Assembly (NCBI GenBank): GCA_019916065.1
Contig: CM034236.1
Span: 14,709,167-14,773,166 of the forward strand
Direction of reading: 5' to 3'
From: Vitellaria paradoxa
Lineage: Eukaryota > Streptophyta > Magnoliopsida > Ericales > Sapotaceae
Length of the DNA stretch: 64,000 bases
The notes under the pieces are model-generated. The model made no database searches, had not been told where the DNA came from, and saw only the letters and a list, made by a program, of their open reading frames with translations. This document shows, one piece after another, positions 1 to 11,673 of this stretch; position 1 is the first letter of the stretch, and the number at the start of each line of letters is the position of its first letter. The position numbers were made by a program, and so were the translations under genes.

Positions 1-540
1 TTAGTCCGAGCTATCCGCCTCCTCTGAGTGCGCCTCCAGCATCTTTTTTGAGGAATTCCTTTGGTGATGCGCTTTGATGGGCGCGTCAACATCGGATCTC
101 ACGTCACGTTTTGCGACCGGTTTAGCACGGCGCGAGTCCTTCCTGGAAGGAGAGACATCACGTCGCGAGCGAGAGCGCACCTCCTTCTGTTCATGGGTGT
201 CCCCGTCATCCTCATCAGTGGGGTCCTCGTAAAGAGCATCGTAACCTTCATCAGATTCCGAGTCGGATTGACCAGAATCAGCAGTATGACTAGCAGGGGG
301 TTTTCCCTTTTCCTTACTCAATTCCAGCAGAATCTCCTCCAGTTCTGCCTGCTTTTCACTGGCCTTAGCCATCAGCTCTTCTCTCCGTTTCAATACCTGA
401 GGATCCTCTGTTTTTCTTTTCCGGGCGGACTCCAGACCTGGAGTCCGGATAACCAACGCACTCCCTTTAGTTTTGGCAGGAGTGGAAGTGTCTCCTGCCC
501 GTGGAGATGGTGGTGGGGTAGTGTTTCCTCCTGAAGTCAT
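1..540 (-). CDS. short ORF 1 of a Ty3/gypsy (Tat-like) element, gag N-terminus or extra ORF
   Basis: An open frame of about 179 codons runs from an ATG at 538-540 to a TAA at 1-3, starting about 75 bp downstream of the primer binding site, where an LTR element's first ORF belongs. The protein opens with a Pro/Ser/Thr-rich stretch (MTSGGNTTPPPSP). It then has a Lys/Glu-rich segment likely to form a coiled coil (about residues 55-85), an acidic Asp/Glu patch (about 95-120) and an Arg/Ser/Lys-rich tail. I see no zinc knuckle or capsid motif. The stop may be a mutation that truncates gag, or the end of a separate small ORF as in some Tat-lineage elements. The window edge prevents a decision. The frame stays open upstream to 612 but without an ATG. 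Confidence 0.55.
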   Translation of the reverse strand: MTSGGNTTPPPSPRAGDTSTPAKTKGSALVIRTPGLESARKRKTEDPQVLKRREELMAKASEKQAELEEILLELSKEKGKPPASHTADSGQSDSESDEGYDALYEDPTDEDDGDTHEQKEVRSRSRRDVSPSRKDSRRAKPVAKRDVRSDVDAPIKAHHQRNSSKKMLEAHSEEADSSD

Positions 541-612
541 TATGTGGACAAATACTGGAGACTTATCAAAGAAACAAGAAAAAGCTAGTGAACACGATGA
601 TGGGCTAGACAA

Positions 613-633
613 CGAGCCCCACGGTGGGCGCCA
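613..633 (-). other. primer binding site of the Tat-like element
   Basis: The minus strand reads TGGCGCCCACCGTGGGGC, two bases downstream of the LTR end (…GAACA, then TT). Position and TGG start fit a tRNA-primed PBS. The sequence resembles PBSs of Tat-lineage Ty3/gypsy elements; the lineage call is inference. Confidence 0.7.
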
Positions 634-635
634 AA

Positions 636-1530
636 TGTTCGGCAGCAGAAATTACCGCCGGAACTGCTGACCACACCAACCGGAAATGCAATCGCCGACC
701 TGCCGAACAAAGACAGAAAGAGAGGTGACGGCCGGAGAGGAGGTCTCAGGCCGGAAAACCCTCCGATGATTAAGTCATCAAGTCGCTCAAAAGAAGTTTT
801 ATGGAAAATCAAGGAGTCAGAATTTAAGTTGGCAATAGTCAGCTTACCTCCGTGATTCAGTTGTATATCCATATATAGTGGTCTGAGTAATGATTACAGC
901 ATACCTATGACTCGACATTACGCACACTGCCGTGTTCCTCTTTTACACTCTTGCTTTAAATGCCCTTCCCCTTCATTTAATGCCTCAGACCCCTCATAAA
1001 TACACCGTGCCTTTCATTTAATGCTTCTGGTGGTTTAACACGGCATTACAACCTGAATTTCAGGGTCATACTGTCTTCTTGTCGCATCAGCCACCGAATC
1101 GTAACGAGATAGAGCGATTTAGTTACATCTCCAGAGACAAGTACCTAGTTCAATCCTAACTAAGGTGCATTTATGGTCATGAGCCTTCTTTAAAGGCTGT
1201 GGGCCCTAGGTTTGACATTTACTGGCCATCGACATATAGGCCGAGCAAACTAGATTCCTCGGCTATAGCCACGTGGTTATACATTGTTTATTGATGTCGA
1301 GATTCAGGGTACTCTTTGGAGCACTAACTCTAAATCGTGTACTCACGTATAACACTCACGTGGAACCCTCGTGCCAATAATCAGTTGTTCGGCGGGAAGC
1401 CACGTGTCCAGACGAAACGTGCTCGGCAAGTGGCTAAGTGGCTTATGTGAATTTGCTCGGCACCGCGCCACGTGGCACCAGACTAAACCTGTTCGGCAAG
1501 AGTACAGCTTTAGTATTATTACGCCCAACA
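636..1530 (-). repeat. LTR (895 bp) of the Tat-like Ty3/gypsy element
   Basis: On the minus strand the unit starts TGTTGGGCGT at 1530 and ends TGCCGAACA at 636, giving TG...CA ends directly abutting the PBS. This is the 5' LTR of an element whose body lies off the left edge. A TATA-like run at 871-877 (minus) could set the transcript start near 845, leaving R/U5 at about 636-845 and U3 at about 845-1530. The U3 side carries repeated copies of a TGTTCGGC/TGCTCGGC motif (near 1387, 1420, 1454, 1492). The right-hand flank begins AAAGA (candidate TSD); the partner TSD is outside the window. Confidence 0.8.
1270..1474. promoter_or_regulatory. cluster of four G-box (CACGTG) palindromes in the LTR U3
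   Basis: CACGTG occurs at 1270-1275, 1357-1362, 1401-1406 and 1469-1474. The last lies in the palindrome GCCACGTGGC and the third in CCACGTGTC, an ABRE-like context. G-boxes bind bZIP and bHLH factors; here they lie upstream of the likely LTR TATA box. Function is inferred only. Confidence 0.5.
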
Positions 1531-1899
1531 AAAGACATAGATATTTTTAGTACCATGCGTATGGCTAACATTGGCACATTGTATGAAATTTGTAGATAAC
1601 ATTTGAGTGTCTCTATTTAAACTCAAACCTATTAAAACTTCTTGTTTTGTTAATTTTAATTTTATCTGTGAATGACTTCTAAATCTACTATTACAATTAC
1701 ATTTGCAAAATAACAAGGGTCTCCACTTCGTATCTTCCATTTCTTACTTTTTCTTCATCTTATTCATTGTCTTTGATAGATTCAATGATAAATTTCATAT
1801 TCACTTTTGAGCTTTATTCAAGATTTTACTTTTGCACATTTTTTTTCCTTATGATAAATAAAAGTTGAAATTGTTCATTAGTTGTAATATTTTCCTTCA

Positions 1900-1900
<1 letters not shown>

Positions 1901-1950
<50 letters not shown>
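1901..1950. repeat. (TTA)n microsatellite
   Basis: About 50 bp of uninterrupted TTA trinucleotides in the noncoding interval 1531-3354. Confidence 0.95.
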
Positions 1951-2440
1951 TGCCTTTGAAATTTGTGTTAATTGAAAAATTAAATATGAAAGAGTCAAGA
2001 CAAAAAAGTCACTTGAGAACAATATATGTTGCAACTTATGAAAATGTCAGCTCTTAATTATTATAGAAACATAGCGATCAAATCCTTTGAATATTAGATT
2101 TTAGGTAAAACTTAAGGAGGATAAGTGAAATTTGTACCAGACTTAGTGGAGGATTTACAAAATATTATAACATATTTCATGAATAGCAATTAAAATAATA
2201 ATGAAAGTTCATTGAATAATTATTTAGATCATACCATTATCAATAAAGTAACACATGGAAAATTCCTTGAAGCCATTCATTTTTTTCTTTGTTTTAAATG
2301 CATTTTAACTAATTTAAACTGTTATGTACATAATTAATCCTTCAAAATAAAACTCTTTTTTTTCAATTAAATTAAAAATAAAAATCACACGCTTTAGTTC
2401 ATGAGTATAGAAACAAAAATATAGGGTGAAGAAATGAGGT

Positions 2441-2780
2441 TTGATAATATAAAGTATTGTTACATTAAAGCTAAAAAAAATAAAAATAAAAAATTGAACC
2501 TAGGAGAAAAAAATAAGATTCAGTAATACAAACTATTAATACATCAAATCAGAAAAACAAAAGTCTCAAACTCAAATAGAGAAGTTCAATAATACAAACT
2601 ATTAATACATCAGAGCAAAAAAAATAAAAGTCTCAACTCAAATAGGGAGAATAAAGTTTAGTAATGTGAACTATTAATACATCAAAGCATGAAAAACAGA
2701 AGTCTCAACTCAAACAGGGAGAACAAAGTTTAGTAATCCAAACTATTAATACATCAAAGCAAAAAAAGTAGAAGTCTTAA
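2441..2780. repeat. degenerate tandem repeat, five units of about 66-80 bp
   Basis: The core AACTATTAATACATCA recurs at 2531, 2597, 2669 and 2741, with a more diverged unit at 2451. Each is followed by an A-rich spacer and AAGTCTCAACTCAAA. Spacing is 80, 66, 72 and 72 bp. The rest of 1531-3354, downstream of the receptor gene, shows no coding signal, only AT-rich sequence. Confidence 0.85.
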
Positions 2781-3354
2781 ACCAAGAGCATAAAAACAAG
2801 AAATGAGCATCTAAAAAGTCTCCTTAGCAAACCTTGTGCTACAAAAATAAGAGGGGCACCAATGATTAAAAAAGAAATTGTCATTCTTAATGATATATAG
2901 TTTCCTAATCCTTAAAACTTGAAAAAACAACATAAAATCAGTAGTCTAATCCTAACATCATGCAATTAAAAGAAATATATTTATATAGCATATTTATTAG
3001 AAATTATGAAAGATAATAAGCTATCACCACTTCTACCTCTCCTTAAGACTCATGATCTTGCAAGGTTGCAACTACAACAATGAATCGAGGTTTTACAAAT
3101 CATGCCATTCAAGTTATTGGATAATGTATTGAACAACTAAAAATCTATCTATTAATAATGGTATATAACTAGAGCACAGTAATAGTGATCACTTACTGTA
3201 ATTTGATCTCAATAAGGCCATTTGCTTCCTCATATTTTCTACCTGTTTAAGGGAGTTAATTATATAAATTAGAACCCAAGTGGATATATATGTGATTATG
3301 CTTTGCAAAGTAAGGTATTGTTCAAACATGCTAATAAATTACAAAACACCTTCA

Positions 3355-3716
3355 TTATTCACAACTAATAAGAAATTGTAGTCTGATCTTCTTAAGTGCC
3401 ACTACAACATCTTTCATGTCTGCCCTCTGCTCAGGTAATTCTGCAGAACATTTCAAAGCCAACTCCATGATAGACGATGCACATTGTAACTTTGCAACAT
3501 AATGTTCTTCATTCGGCCTTATCAAGTTGGCATCAATTATAACCTTATCATCAATTACATTATTAATTAGTGAATTTTCTACCCATTGCTTTATACTTGA
3601 ATCTCCCGCACTGAACATTGCATCGGTGGGCCTCTTCTTTGTAAATATTTCCATTAACATGATTCCATAACTATAAACATCACACTTCGTTGAAACTAAT
3701 CCCTCGAATCCATACT
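3355..3716 (-). pseudogene. LRR-RLK exon 4: kinase C-lobe
   Basis: The exon encodes YGFEGLVSTKCDVYSYGIM, KKRPTDAMF and the C-lobe to KKIRLQFLISCE, then TAA at 3355-3357. These are the usual subdomain IX-XI signatures of LRR-XII kinases (DVYSYGI, RPTD, C..A..PE.R). The exon is open and well conserved, so relaxed selection seems recent. Out of reach of translation because of the stops in exon 3. Confidence 0.85.
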
Positions 3717-3808
3717 CTACATCCAAAAATATAATTCATCATATAAAAAGATAACATTCTGATGAGATGAAAATTTTTGCTAAAATAAAAAAAAAGAAAA
3801 AAATTCAC
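3717..3808 (-). other. intron 3 of the LRR-RLK (92 bp)
   Basis: GT at 3808-3807 and AG at 3718-3717. Splicing restores GYIAPEYGFEGLVS, the conserved kinase APE motif, with Glu split as G|AG. This is strong evidence for the intron. Confidence 0.9.
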
Positions 3809-5833
3809 CTGGAGCAATATAGCCTAAAGTGGCAAGTGTCCTGGTTTGTGTAATACTTTCCCCATCACCTAATAACTTTGCAATGCCAAAGTCGCTCACA
3901 TGTCCAACCATCTCTTCATCTAACAACACATTGCTTGGCTTCATGTCACAGTGAACAATAAGCGTTGAGCAACCATGGTGAAGATATTCCAATGCGCACG
4001 CCACATCTATCATTATGTTCAGCCTCTGCAACATATCCAGAAAATACTTGTGAGAATACATCCACTTCTCGAGACTCCCATTAGGCATGTACTCAAGAAC
4101 CAACGCTTTGAATTCAGGGGTAGAACAACTGCTTATGACTTTTGTGAGATTTCGATGCCGAACATTGCACAGTACTTCATACTCTGTATCGAAACTCTTG
4201 AATGCACCATTTAACTGAAAATTGAACACTTTTATTGCGAAGACCATTCCATCCGAAAATAAGCCTTTGTAGACTGAACTGAAGCTCCCAATTCCAAGTA
4301 AGTTGCTTTCACTAAACATTTCAGTTGCTTGTAAAACTTCATGGTATGACGTACTTCTATGAGTACTTATTGTTGGCAACGAATAAGGTGGAGATGAAAT
4401 TTCCCTTCTCCTTCGACATCTTATAGATGCCACAATAGATGTTACAACGAGAAATAAAAATCCAATTAGTAGCAAAATATATAGAATAACCAGTATTTTC
4501 TTCATCTTGGATGTATGATGAGTTTGATTACGACATAGTGCGACATGAAACTGAATAGCTCCACACAATGCTTCATTCGACATGAAAGATTGGTACGTCA
4601 AGTTTGCAAAAGCTCCTCCATTGGGAATTTCTCCTCTCAACCTATTGGAAGACACATTGAAATACTTGAGTTGCAGTAGTGCATTCAATGAGAAGGGAAT
4701 CACTCCCGAGAGATCATTATTAGATAGATCTAAGAATTCCAAGGCTATCAAGTTACCAACAGATGGAGGAATATTTCCATTTAGTGCATTTTATGCCAAG
4801 GAAAGATGAATCAGATTTTGTAGACCTCCAATGGTGCTTGGTATTTCCCCTGACAATTAATTCATGGACAAATCTATCAGAATTACAGCCTTTAATCTCC
4901 ACATGTCTGGTGATAGTAATCCACTTAAAGCATTGGAGGACAAGTCGATCAGTAAGAGATCGACGAGATCCCACAAGCTTGGGGGTATCTGAAAAGTTAA
5001 CTGGTTGGACCTTAGGACGAGTATTCTTAGAGAAGTAATATTCCGCAAGCATGAAGGGATCAATCCAGAGAGCCTGTTTTCCTGCAATTCTAAGTCTCCC
5101 AACTTTGTTAAATGGCAAAGGTCAACCGGAATGGATCCTTGTAGTTTATTGCCAGAAACATTGAATATTTGAAGCTTGGATAACTGTTTGATTGTTGCTG
5201 GAATGAATCCGGTCAAGTCATTTCCATATAGATATAAGGATACTAAATTGGTTAAGTTACCAATTTCACTTGGAATGCTACCCCTGATTCCACTTTCACT
5301 TACATCAAGCATTTCTAAAGAAGTAGATAGATTCCCAATTGAACCTGGTAGAATGCCATTTAAAGGATTCGCACCCAACCATAGTTTTACTAAATGTCCA
5401 CAATTGGTCAAGGAAGTGAAGAAGAAATTCAATTCTTGATCAGATGATGATGATGATGATGAAGACCCACTAGTTAAATTGTTTCCTGACAGATCGAGAA
5501 GTGTTAGGAGCCTTAAATTAACGATGGATTTGGGAATTGGACCAGTGAACCTGTTACGACCAAGGTTTAGCCGAGTGAGTTTAGAAGCATTTGAGATAGT
5601 GTCTGGGATAATCCCTTGAAGTGTATTCATTCCAAGATAAAGTCCTCTAACATTGGATAACCAAACACCCATATCCATCGGAAGATTGCCTAATAACTTA
5701 TTATCCACGGCCGAAAATGCTTCTAACTGCGACATATTAAAGATTGCTGCTGGAATGGGACCTGTTAATTTGTTCACTTCCAAATTCAAAAGCCTCATAT
5801 TTTGTAATGTACTGATTTCTTGTGGTATTGCAC
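3809..5833 (-). pseudogene. LRR-RLK exon 3: remaining LRRs, transmembrane helix, kinase N-lobe and catalytic loop; two stops
   Basis: This 2025-nt exon carries about 16-18 LRRs including the family-typical LTNC/LNGILPGSIGNLS segment, the cap, the transmembrane helix (KKILVILYILLLIGFLFLVV) and the kinase through the activation segment (GYIAP). TAA at 4857-4859 falls after DLSMN, and TAA at 4791-4793 before NALNGNIPP. Both sit where LRR relatives usually have Gln, one C-to-T step from CAA. The frame is otherwise unbroken. A GAT-type microsatellite at about 5440-5462 encodes a Ser run (SGSSSSSSSS) inside an LRR island. The donor is CCAG|GTGAAT at 3809/3808, the kinase-domain intron position usual in LRR-XII genes. 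Confidence 0.85.
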
Positions 5834-7659
5834 CTGTCATCAAAGCATTAAAACCACAAAATTTTGCATAGTTTGTGACAATTATCAAGTTGCATACATA
5901 TTAGTAAATCAATAAAAATAAGAAATTCCATAGTATTTTTCAGTTTGTACAGAATTAGCTTTGAAAAACCAAATGAAATGGTGAAATATTTGGAAAATTA
6001 TGACATTTTTTATTCAAAAGGTTATAAATACATCAGTTTTGGGAAACATGTCTGCCATTTTTTTTTTTTTGGGTTTATTTTCTTTTTGTTTTAGGCATCG
6101 CATTATTATTATTATGTGGTTTCATTATCAATAATTTTTCAATAAAGTTTCCAAAAAAAGTATTTTTCTAATTTTTATTATTATAGCAGTAAAAAAATCG
6201 CTAACTCTAAGTTTTCAAACAAAGTAAAAGGCCCCCACAAATAATTAAATCTTCAGTTATTTTTAACTCCTTTTCCATTTTGCAATTCAGTTATTTTTTT
6301 TATCATTCTTTCTTAACAGTTTTCTCTCATTTCAATTAATTCGTTTCAGTATTTAACTATATATATTTACATAATTCAATCGTTTAATTTTCTTTCCCCT
6401 TTTATATTTAAAATTTTGTAGAGTAATTATTTTTCTTTTTTTTTCTCAAAGATTCTCACCTTATTTAACTTTTATTTTTTAATTTCCAACAATTTGATTT
6501 ATTATTTTCCTTTTTTAAATATTATTCTTCATTCATTTACTTTTTTTTCCTACTATTGAAATTCTCTTGCAAACTTACTAAGTTACTAAGAGAAATAGAT
6601 ATATAAGATAATTTTATGGGTTAAAATAACACAAAAAAACATATAAATAAATTTTATTTTAAAAAATACACTAAACTCCAAAATGATTTATTAGCGAAAG
6701 ACAAATTCAGTATTTATAACAAAACGATATAGGTTATGGAAAATATTTAAAATAATGAAATAATATTCTATTTTATATTTGGATGCATTTTATATGTCTA
6801 ACACTGCTTGTATTAAAGAAAATAAAGGTGAATTAAACTTACATTTTTGTATTTCATCTCTAATCTCATTTTATTTCAATATTTTAAATCGTCTCACTTT
6901 ATTCCATGTATTTTTAAATTATTCTATTTTTCCTATTCTATCAAATTTATTGATAGAAAACACCATGTATCTATTATGTGTGATGGACATCTAGCATTTT
7001 TGGTTGACCTTTTTTTAATAATAATTAACGGAATGAATAAAATGAGACAATTTAAAAGTATGGTAGATATAGTGGAACGATTTAAAGCACAATTTTTGAA
7101 GTAAAATTTGTGATAAAATACAAAGATGCTGACTAATACTGAGTATAATTTATCTAAAAATTAATACATTATATGGTTATTGAAAAAACATATAATAATT
7201 AATGATTTATTCTTATATATATTTATTATATGGTTAACGAAAACATTCTTTTATCAGCGAAGCTAACCTAGCTAGTTAAGTCACTATTAATAAAATCTTG
7301 TCAAGTAGAAATTAAATGATAAAGAGATAAAAGGAAACTTGTGGACAAATAGAGATTATTAAAGAGCCTTGTGGGGTATGTTATTTTAATAATTTGATAT
7401 GGAGAAAGTAAAAGTTAAAAAAATAAGAAGGAAATATAATATTTTAAATGTATATTTTTATTAAATGAATTATAAAACATAAGAAAACAAAAGAAACTTA
7501 TTAATAAATTAATTTTTAATTTAACTATTTAAAATTTTCAAATATCATAATTTTACTCTTCTATTTTTTTATTATAAATTTCAAATTTCTGTCCACTTTT
7601 TTTTGACCTAAACATAACATTAGAGTTTACCAATTATAGGTTGAATTACAAAGTGATAC
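5834..7659 (-). other. intron 2 of the LRR-RLK (1826 bp)
   Basis: GTATCA donor at 7659 and ATGACAG acceptor at 5834. Joining gives LITG|AIPQEIS, a seamless LRR. The interior is AT-rich with poly-T tracts. No transposon with clear ends was recognised. Confidence 0.75.
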
Positions 7660-7950
7660 CTGTAATCAAATTGTCCGACAAATCCAATTCTGTGAGCAAG
7701 CTACAATTGCTAATTTCTTTTGGAAGGCTTCCAGTCAGTTTGTTACTGTGAAAACGAACTAATTCAAGCCGGGGAAGACGCAAGCAAATATCCCTCGGTA
7801 GAGTCCCAGATAATTGATTCGTACTAAGACCGATCATTTTCAAAGAAGACACATTAAAGATAAAAGACGGTACGAGACCAGCAAGTCCCGTTTCTTCCAT
7901 ACCAAATCTCTCTAAACAAAGTAGATTAACAAACTCTTGCGGAATTCCAC
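7660..7950 (-). pseudogene. LRR-RLK exon 2: four LRRs
   Basis: This 291-nt exon equals 97 codons, phase 1 to phase 1, about four 24-residue LRRs. It begins at the G|GIPQEF position of one repeat and ends at the same position (NLITG) of another, so skipping it would keep both frame and LRR register. It includes SSLKMIGLSTNQLSGTLP. The acceptor is TTTTCAG|GTGGAA; the donor is ACAG|GTATCA. Open throughout. Confidence 0.8.
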
Positions 7951-9839
7951 CTGAAAAGTCATTTGCAAATTTTAATTGCATGAAGCATATTTATACGTGT
8001 ATATTTTTATATATATCATTTTATATATATATAAAATACATATCATTTTATATATTTGCAAATTTTACACACACACACTCTGAAAAGCCATTTGCAAGTT
8101 CTACACACACACACACACACATTTATATATTGAACGATCTTGATTAGTCATCCGTAGCTGCTCATCGGTGTGAAACTTATGCCAGTCAATAGCTATTGGT
8201 AGATAGTCAAATTACTCGCAGTTGTTCATAATTTTTCCTAAATAAAATTATTTTGTATTGATGAAATTTTCACATATTTGAGAATAACAAATTTTGTTAG
8301 ATTTGATTACCTCCCAAAAAGTGAATGAAAAATAAAATAAGTAAATAAAATAAATCTTCCTTTTGCATCAGACTAACTATGAGAACTACCTTTAACATTT
8401 AAGTTTTGCAATAATATTTCGCATTTTAAAATATTTCTTGCAATTAAATCTTTTTATCAATTAATCATATACCACCATTATAATACCATTGAAATATGTG
8501 TATAAAGTCATTAATAATTTTTACTTTAATTAAATAACTAAGTTACATTTAAATACCCATGATATCTTGTACATTTTTATTTTTATTGAACTTTATGCAT
8601 TAACTTTTCTTTTTTTTTTCTTTCACCTTCCTTCTTTCCTTTAAAGATGTAAACAGTAGGATAATCGCTTAATTACTCATTATTATTACCAAATTCGTTC
8701 ATTTTTTTTCTCTCCATTATTGTCCCAAACTTGTATATTTTCTTAATTAGATTCTCAAATTCGTCTCACCTGTTAAATAAATATCCATTTAGAAAGATAT
8801 GTTAAATACTCATAAAGAAATTGAGTTTTTTTTTTTTTTTAAATAGTTGGTGTCTTTTGCAACAACCAGCAAATATAGTTATGAATATACATATATGTAG
8901 ATTTTCTTCTATTAAAATTTTCATAATTTTTCCTGTCAAGCAAAAAAAAAAAAAATAATCTTTTCAAATAAATTACAAAAAACATAATACATATAATTCA
9001 ATCATTACTTATACATTCAAATGACATCAATAAACTAATCATTGAATCACTTGATAACAATTTAGAATCAAAATAATCAACAACAATCTGCAATTAAAAC
9101 AATCTGCAGCTAGCAACTAGAATTGCAGAGTGAGAACAATGAAACTGATAGATTTCATCTAAGGCAAAAATCACGAGAAACACTATAAATTATCATAGAC
9201 CTAAGACTTTAACTTTTTTATTTTTAAGAATAAAATAGTAAATGTGTAAATATATACTGTAAATTATATTAAATAGAAATTTAGCTAGTAACCTACAGGT
9301 ATTAAATATTAGGTACACTATAAGTATAAATAGAAACTAAATACACTATAGACAAATGCCAAATCCATCTTAGACCCATTCTTGTATTGAATTTTAATCT
9401 CAAACTTGTCCAATTTTCTTATTAGGTATTATTATAATGGTTTATTTTATTAAAATTAAAATAAGTTTTTTATGAAAAAAAATTTATTATTAAAATAAGT
9501 TCTTAAATTAATTTCTATTAAACTAGTAGTTTATTATAAAATAAATAATAAATATATTAATGTTGAATATTCTATATAGGTTAATTGTTACTTTTGCATG
9601 AAGCCAGTTAAAATATATTGATAAATTGTTATACTTACTCCTAAATTTAACAATATAATTATTATTGTTTAAAATTTATTCTTGATATCCAAATATAGTT
9701 AACAAATAAATACCCTAGTAAGTATAACTCTTGTAAAGTTTATCTCTTTAATATTATGTACTCATTTTTTTATGCCTAGTTCAAACACTTTTTAAGATTT
9801 TATTAAGTTAAACTAAGTTGCAGTTTAGTATTTACTTAT

Positions 9840-10120
9840 AGGGTAAATTACAAAAATCACTCCTGTAATTTATAGCAAATATTGCTTCAATTTATATAGT
9901 ACCAATTATAACAATCAACCCTCTATACTTATGATCAAATTTTACTTTAGTTCTTCCATTAATAACTATTAAGAAAATTAACAGAAAAACGTCAGATTAC
10001 ATCACATGTTATCGACACGTTGTATTTTTTAATTAATAAATTTAATTGTTACAATTGAAATGATAAGAAATAAAATGAGATTCCTTGTAAAATGTAGGAA
10101 TAATTTTTGTAAATTGCCCT
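9840..10120. mobile_element. 281-bp MITE with about 32-bp TIRs in RLK intron 1
   Basis: The left end AGGGTAAATTACAAAAATCA is mirrored by the right end, which in reverse complement reads AGGGCAATTTACAAAAATTA. A 3-bp direct repeat (TAT) flanks it. No coding capacity. The superfamily is not assigned. Confidence 0.7.
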
Positions 10121-10721
10121 TATCTATATTTCAAACTGCAATTTTATAACTTGTAAATGAAGAAAAGCTTAGTTCAGTACTAGCTTTAAAGCTGACCTTT
10201 TTGTTTTTCTTTTAATTTAAAAATGAAAAGTTAGTTTGATTTCCTGTTGTTTTAGGCTAAATAAATTAGCTTTTTGGGAGCAAAACTTAAAACCACAAAA
10301 GAAAAGAGAAGAAAAAAACTAAAAACGTAGAGCTTTTACAGATTTTCACGAACATTGAATGTTTAAAATGTTTATTGGCTTTCTAAAAGCTCTCATCTAA
10401 TCTCCATAATTTTCAAAATATCTTACATATAAAAATCTAAAAACTAAATTGACCAATATTTGTTTAATAAATTAAATTCAAAATTCTAAAATTATGTTTA
10501 AACAAATATATTTAATGAAAATATATGTTAATAAATTAATTATTGCTAAATTTTTAAAATTATCATTAAAAATAATTTCAAGTTTCTTAATTATTAAATA
10601 TAATATTAAAGACACTAAAATCTTACCACTCATACACAAATATCTAAAAAAAAAAATTAACTAGTTTTTTAACATGTTACAAAATGCACTTGATATTTTT
10701 TTAAACCAGTAAAGCACTTAA

Positions 10722-11673
10722 GAGCCTGTTTGTTAATCATTTTGTTTTTTGTTTTTCTTTTTTAAACTGAATATGGAAACCCGTTTAACAAATTTATTTT
10801 TAATTTTTAATTTTCAAAAAAATGAATATTTAAAATTTTCAAAAATTATAAAAACATAGAAAATGTGTTTTTTTTTTTAATTTTCATTTTCTCACAAATC
10901 CACTACTAGTTACAACCATCAATTACCACCTTTTGCTGGTCACCACCAATATCTAACTACCTCCATCACTACCCCAGCCATCTCTGATCATTGTCAAATA
11001 TTTTATTTAATATAAAAATATTTAATTAATATATAAAAATATATTAAATGAATAATATATTATTTTTATTTATATAAAAATATATTAAATGTAATTTAAT
11101 TAATAATTAATTTTATCAATAATTAATTTAAATTATCGAATTATAATTTAAATATAATTAATTATATTTTTATTGAATTAAATTATTTTTAATAAAAATA
11201 TAATTAAAATAATTATGTTTAATTAATTTAAAATAAATTAATATAAAATAATTTATATTTTTAATAAATAATACAATTAAATTTTATAGAATAAATTTAA
11301 TTTTATTGAATTAAATTATTTTGAAAAAATAATGTAATTAAAATAATTAAATTTAATTAATCAAATTAATTAAATCAAATTTAATTAACATGAAATATTT
11401 TTTATTAAATTGTTTTTAAAATATCATTACAATAAATTATATTTAATATATTTAGATTTATTGGATTAGATTATTTTTAATAATTAATATAATTAAAATA
11501 AATAAATTTATTGAATTTAATTAATCAACTATAAATAACAACTCACAACTCATAATTATCGTTACCAAATATGTTTTCACGTTTTTGTTTTTCTTTTCTA
11601 ATATGATAATGAAAACTAAAAATTGAAAACTGAATACAAAAACTAAAAACTGACAATTTTAGGAAACGGACCC
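10722..11673. mobile_element. PIF/Harbinger-like non-autonomous element, copy A (952 bp)
   Basis: TIRs are GAGCCTGTTTGTTAA (left) and GGGTCCGTTTCCTAA (right, reverse complement), with TSD TAA at 10719-10721 and 11674-11676. A 3-bp TWA TSD and GGG(C/T)CCGTTTGG-type ends are typical of PIF/Harbinger/Tourist elements. The interior is very AT-rich, and its subterminal parts match the element at 28394-29452. No transposase. Confidence 0.75.

Noticed and set aside
585..872. Minus-strand open frame of about 95 residues in the left LTR
   Set aside because: It lies entirely within LTR and PBS sequence and shows no family motif.
2441..2780. CRISPR-like array
   Set aside because: The units are degenerate and the spacers are as similar to each other as the repeats. 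It is a plain tandem repeat in a plant genome.
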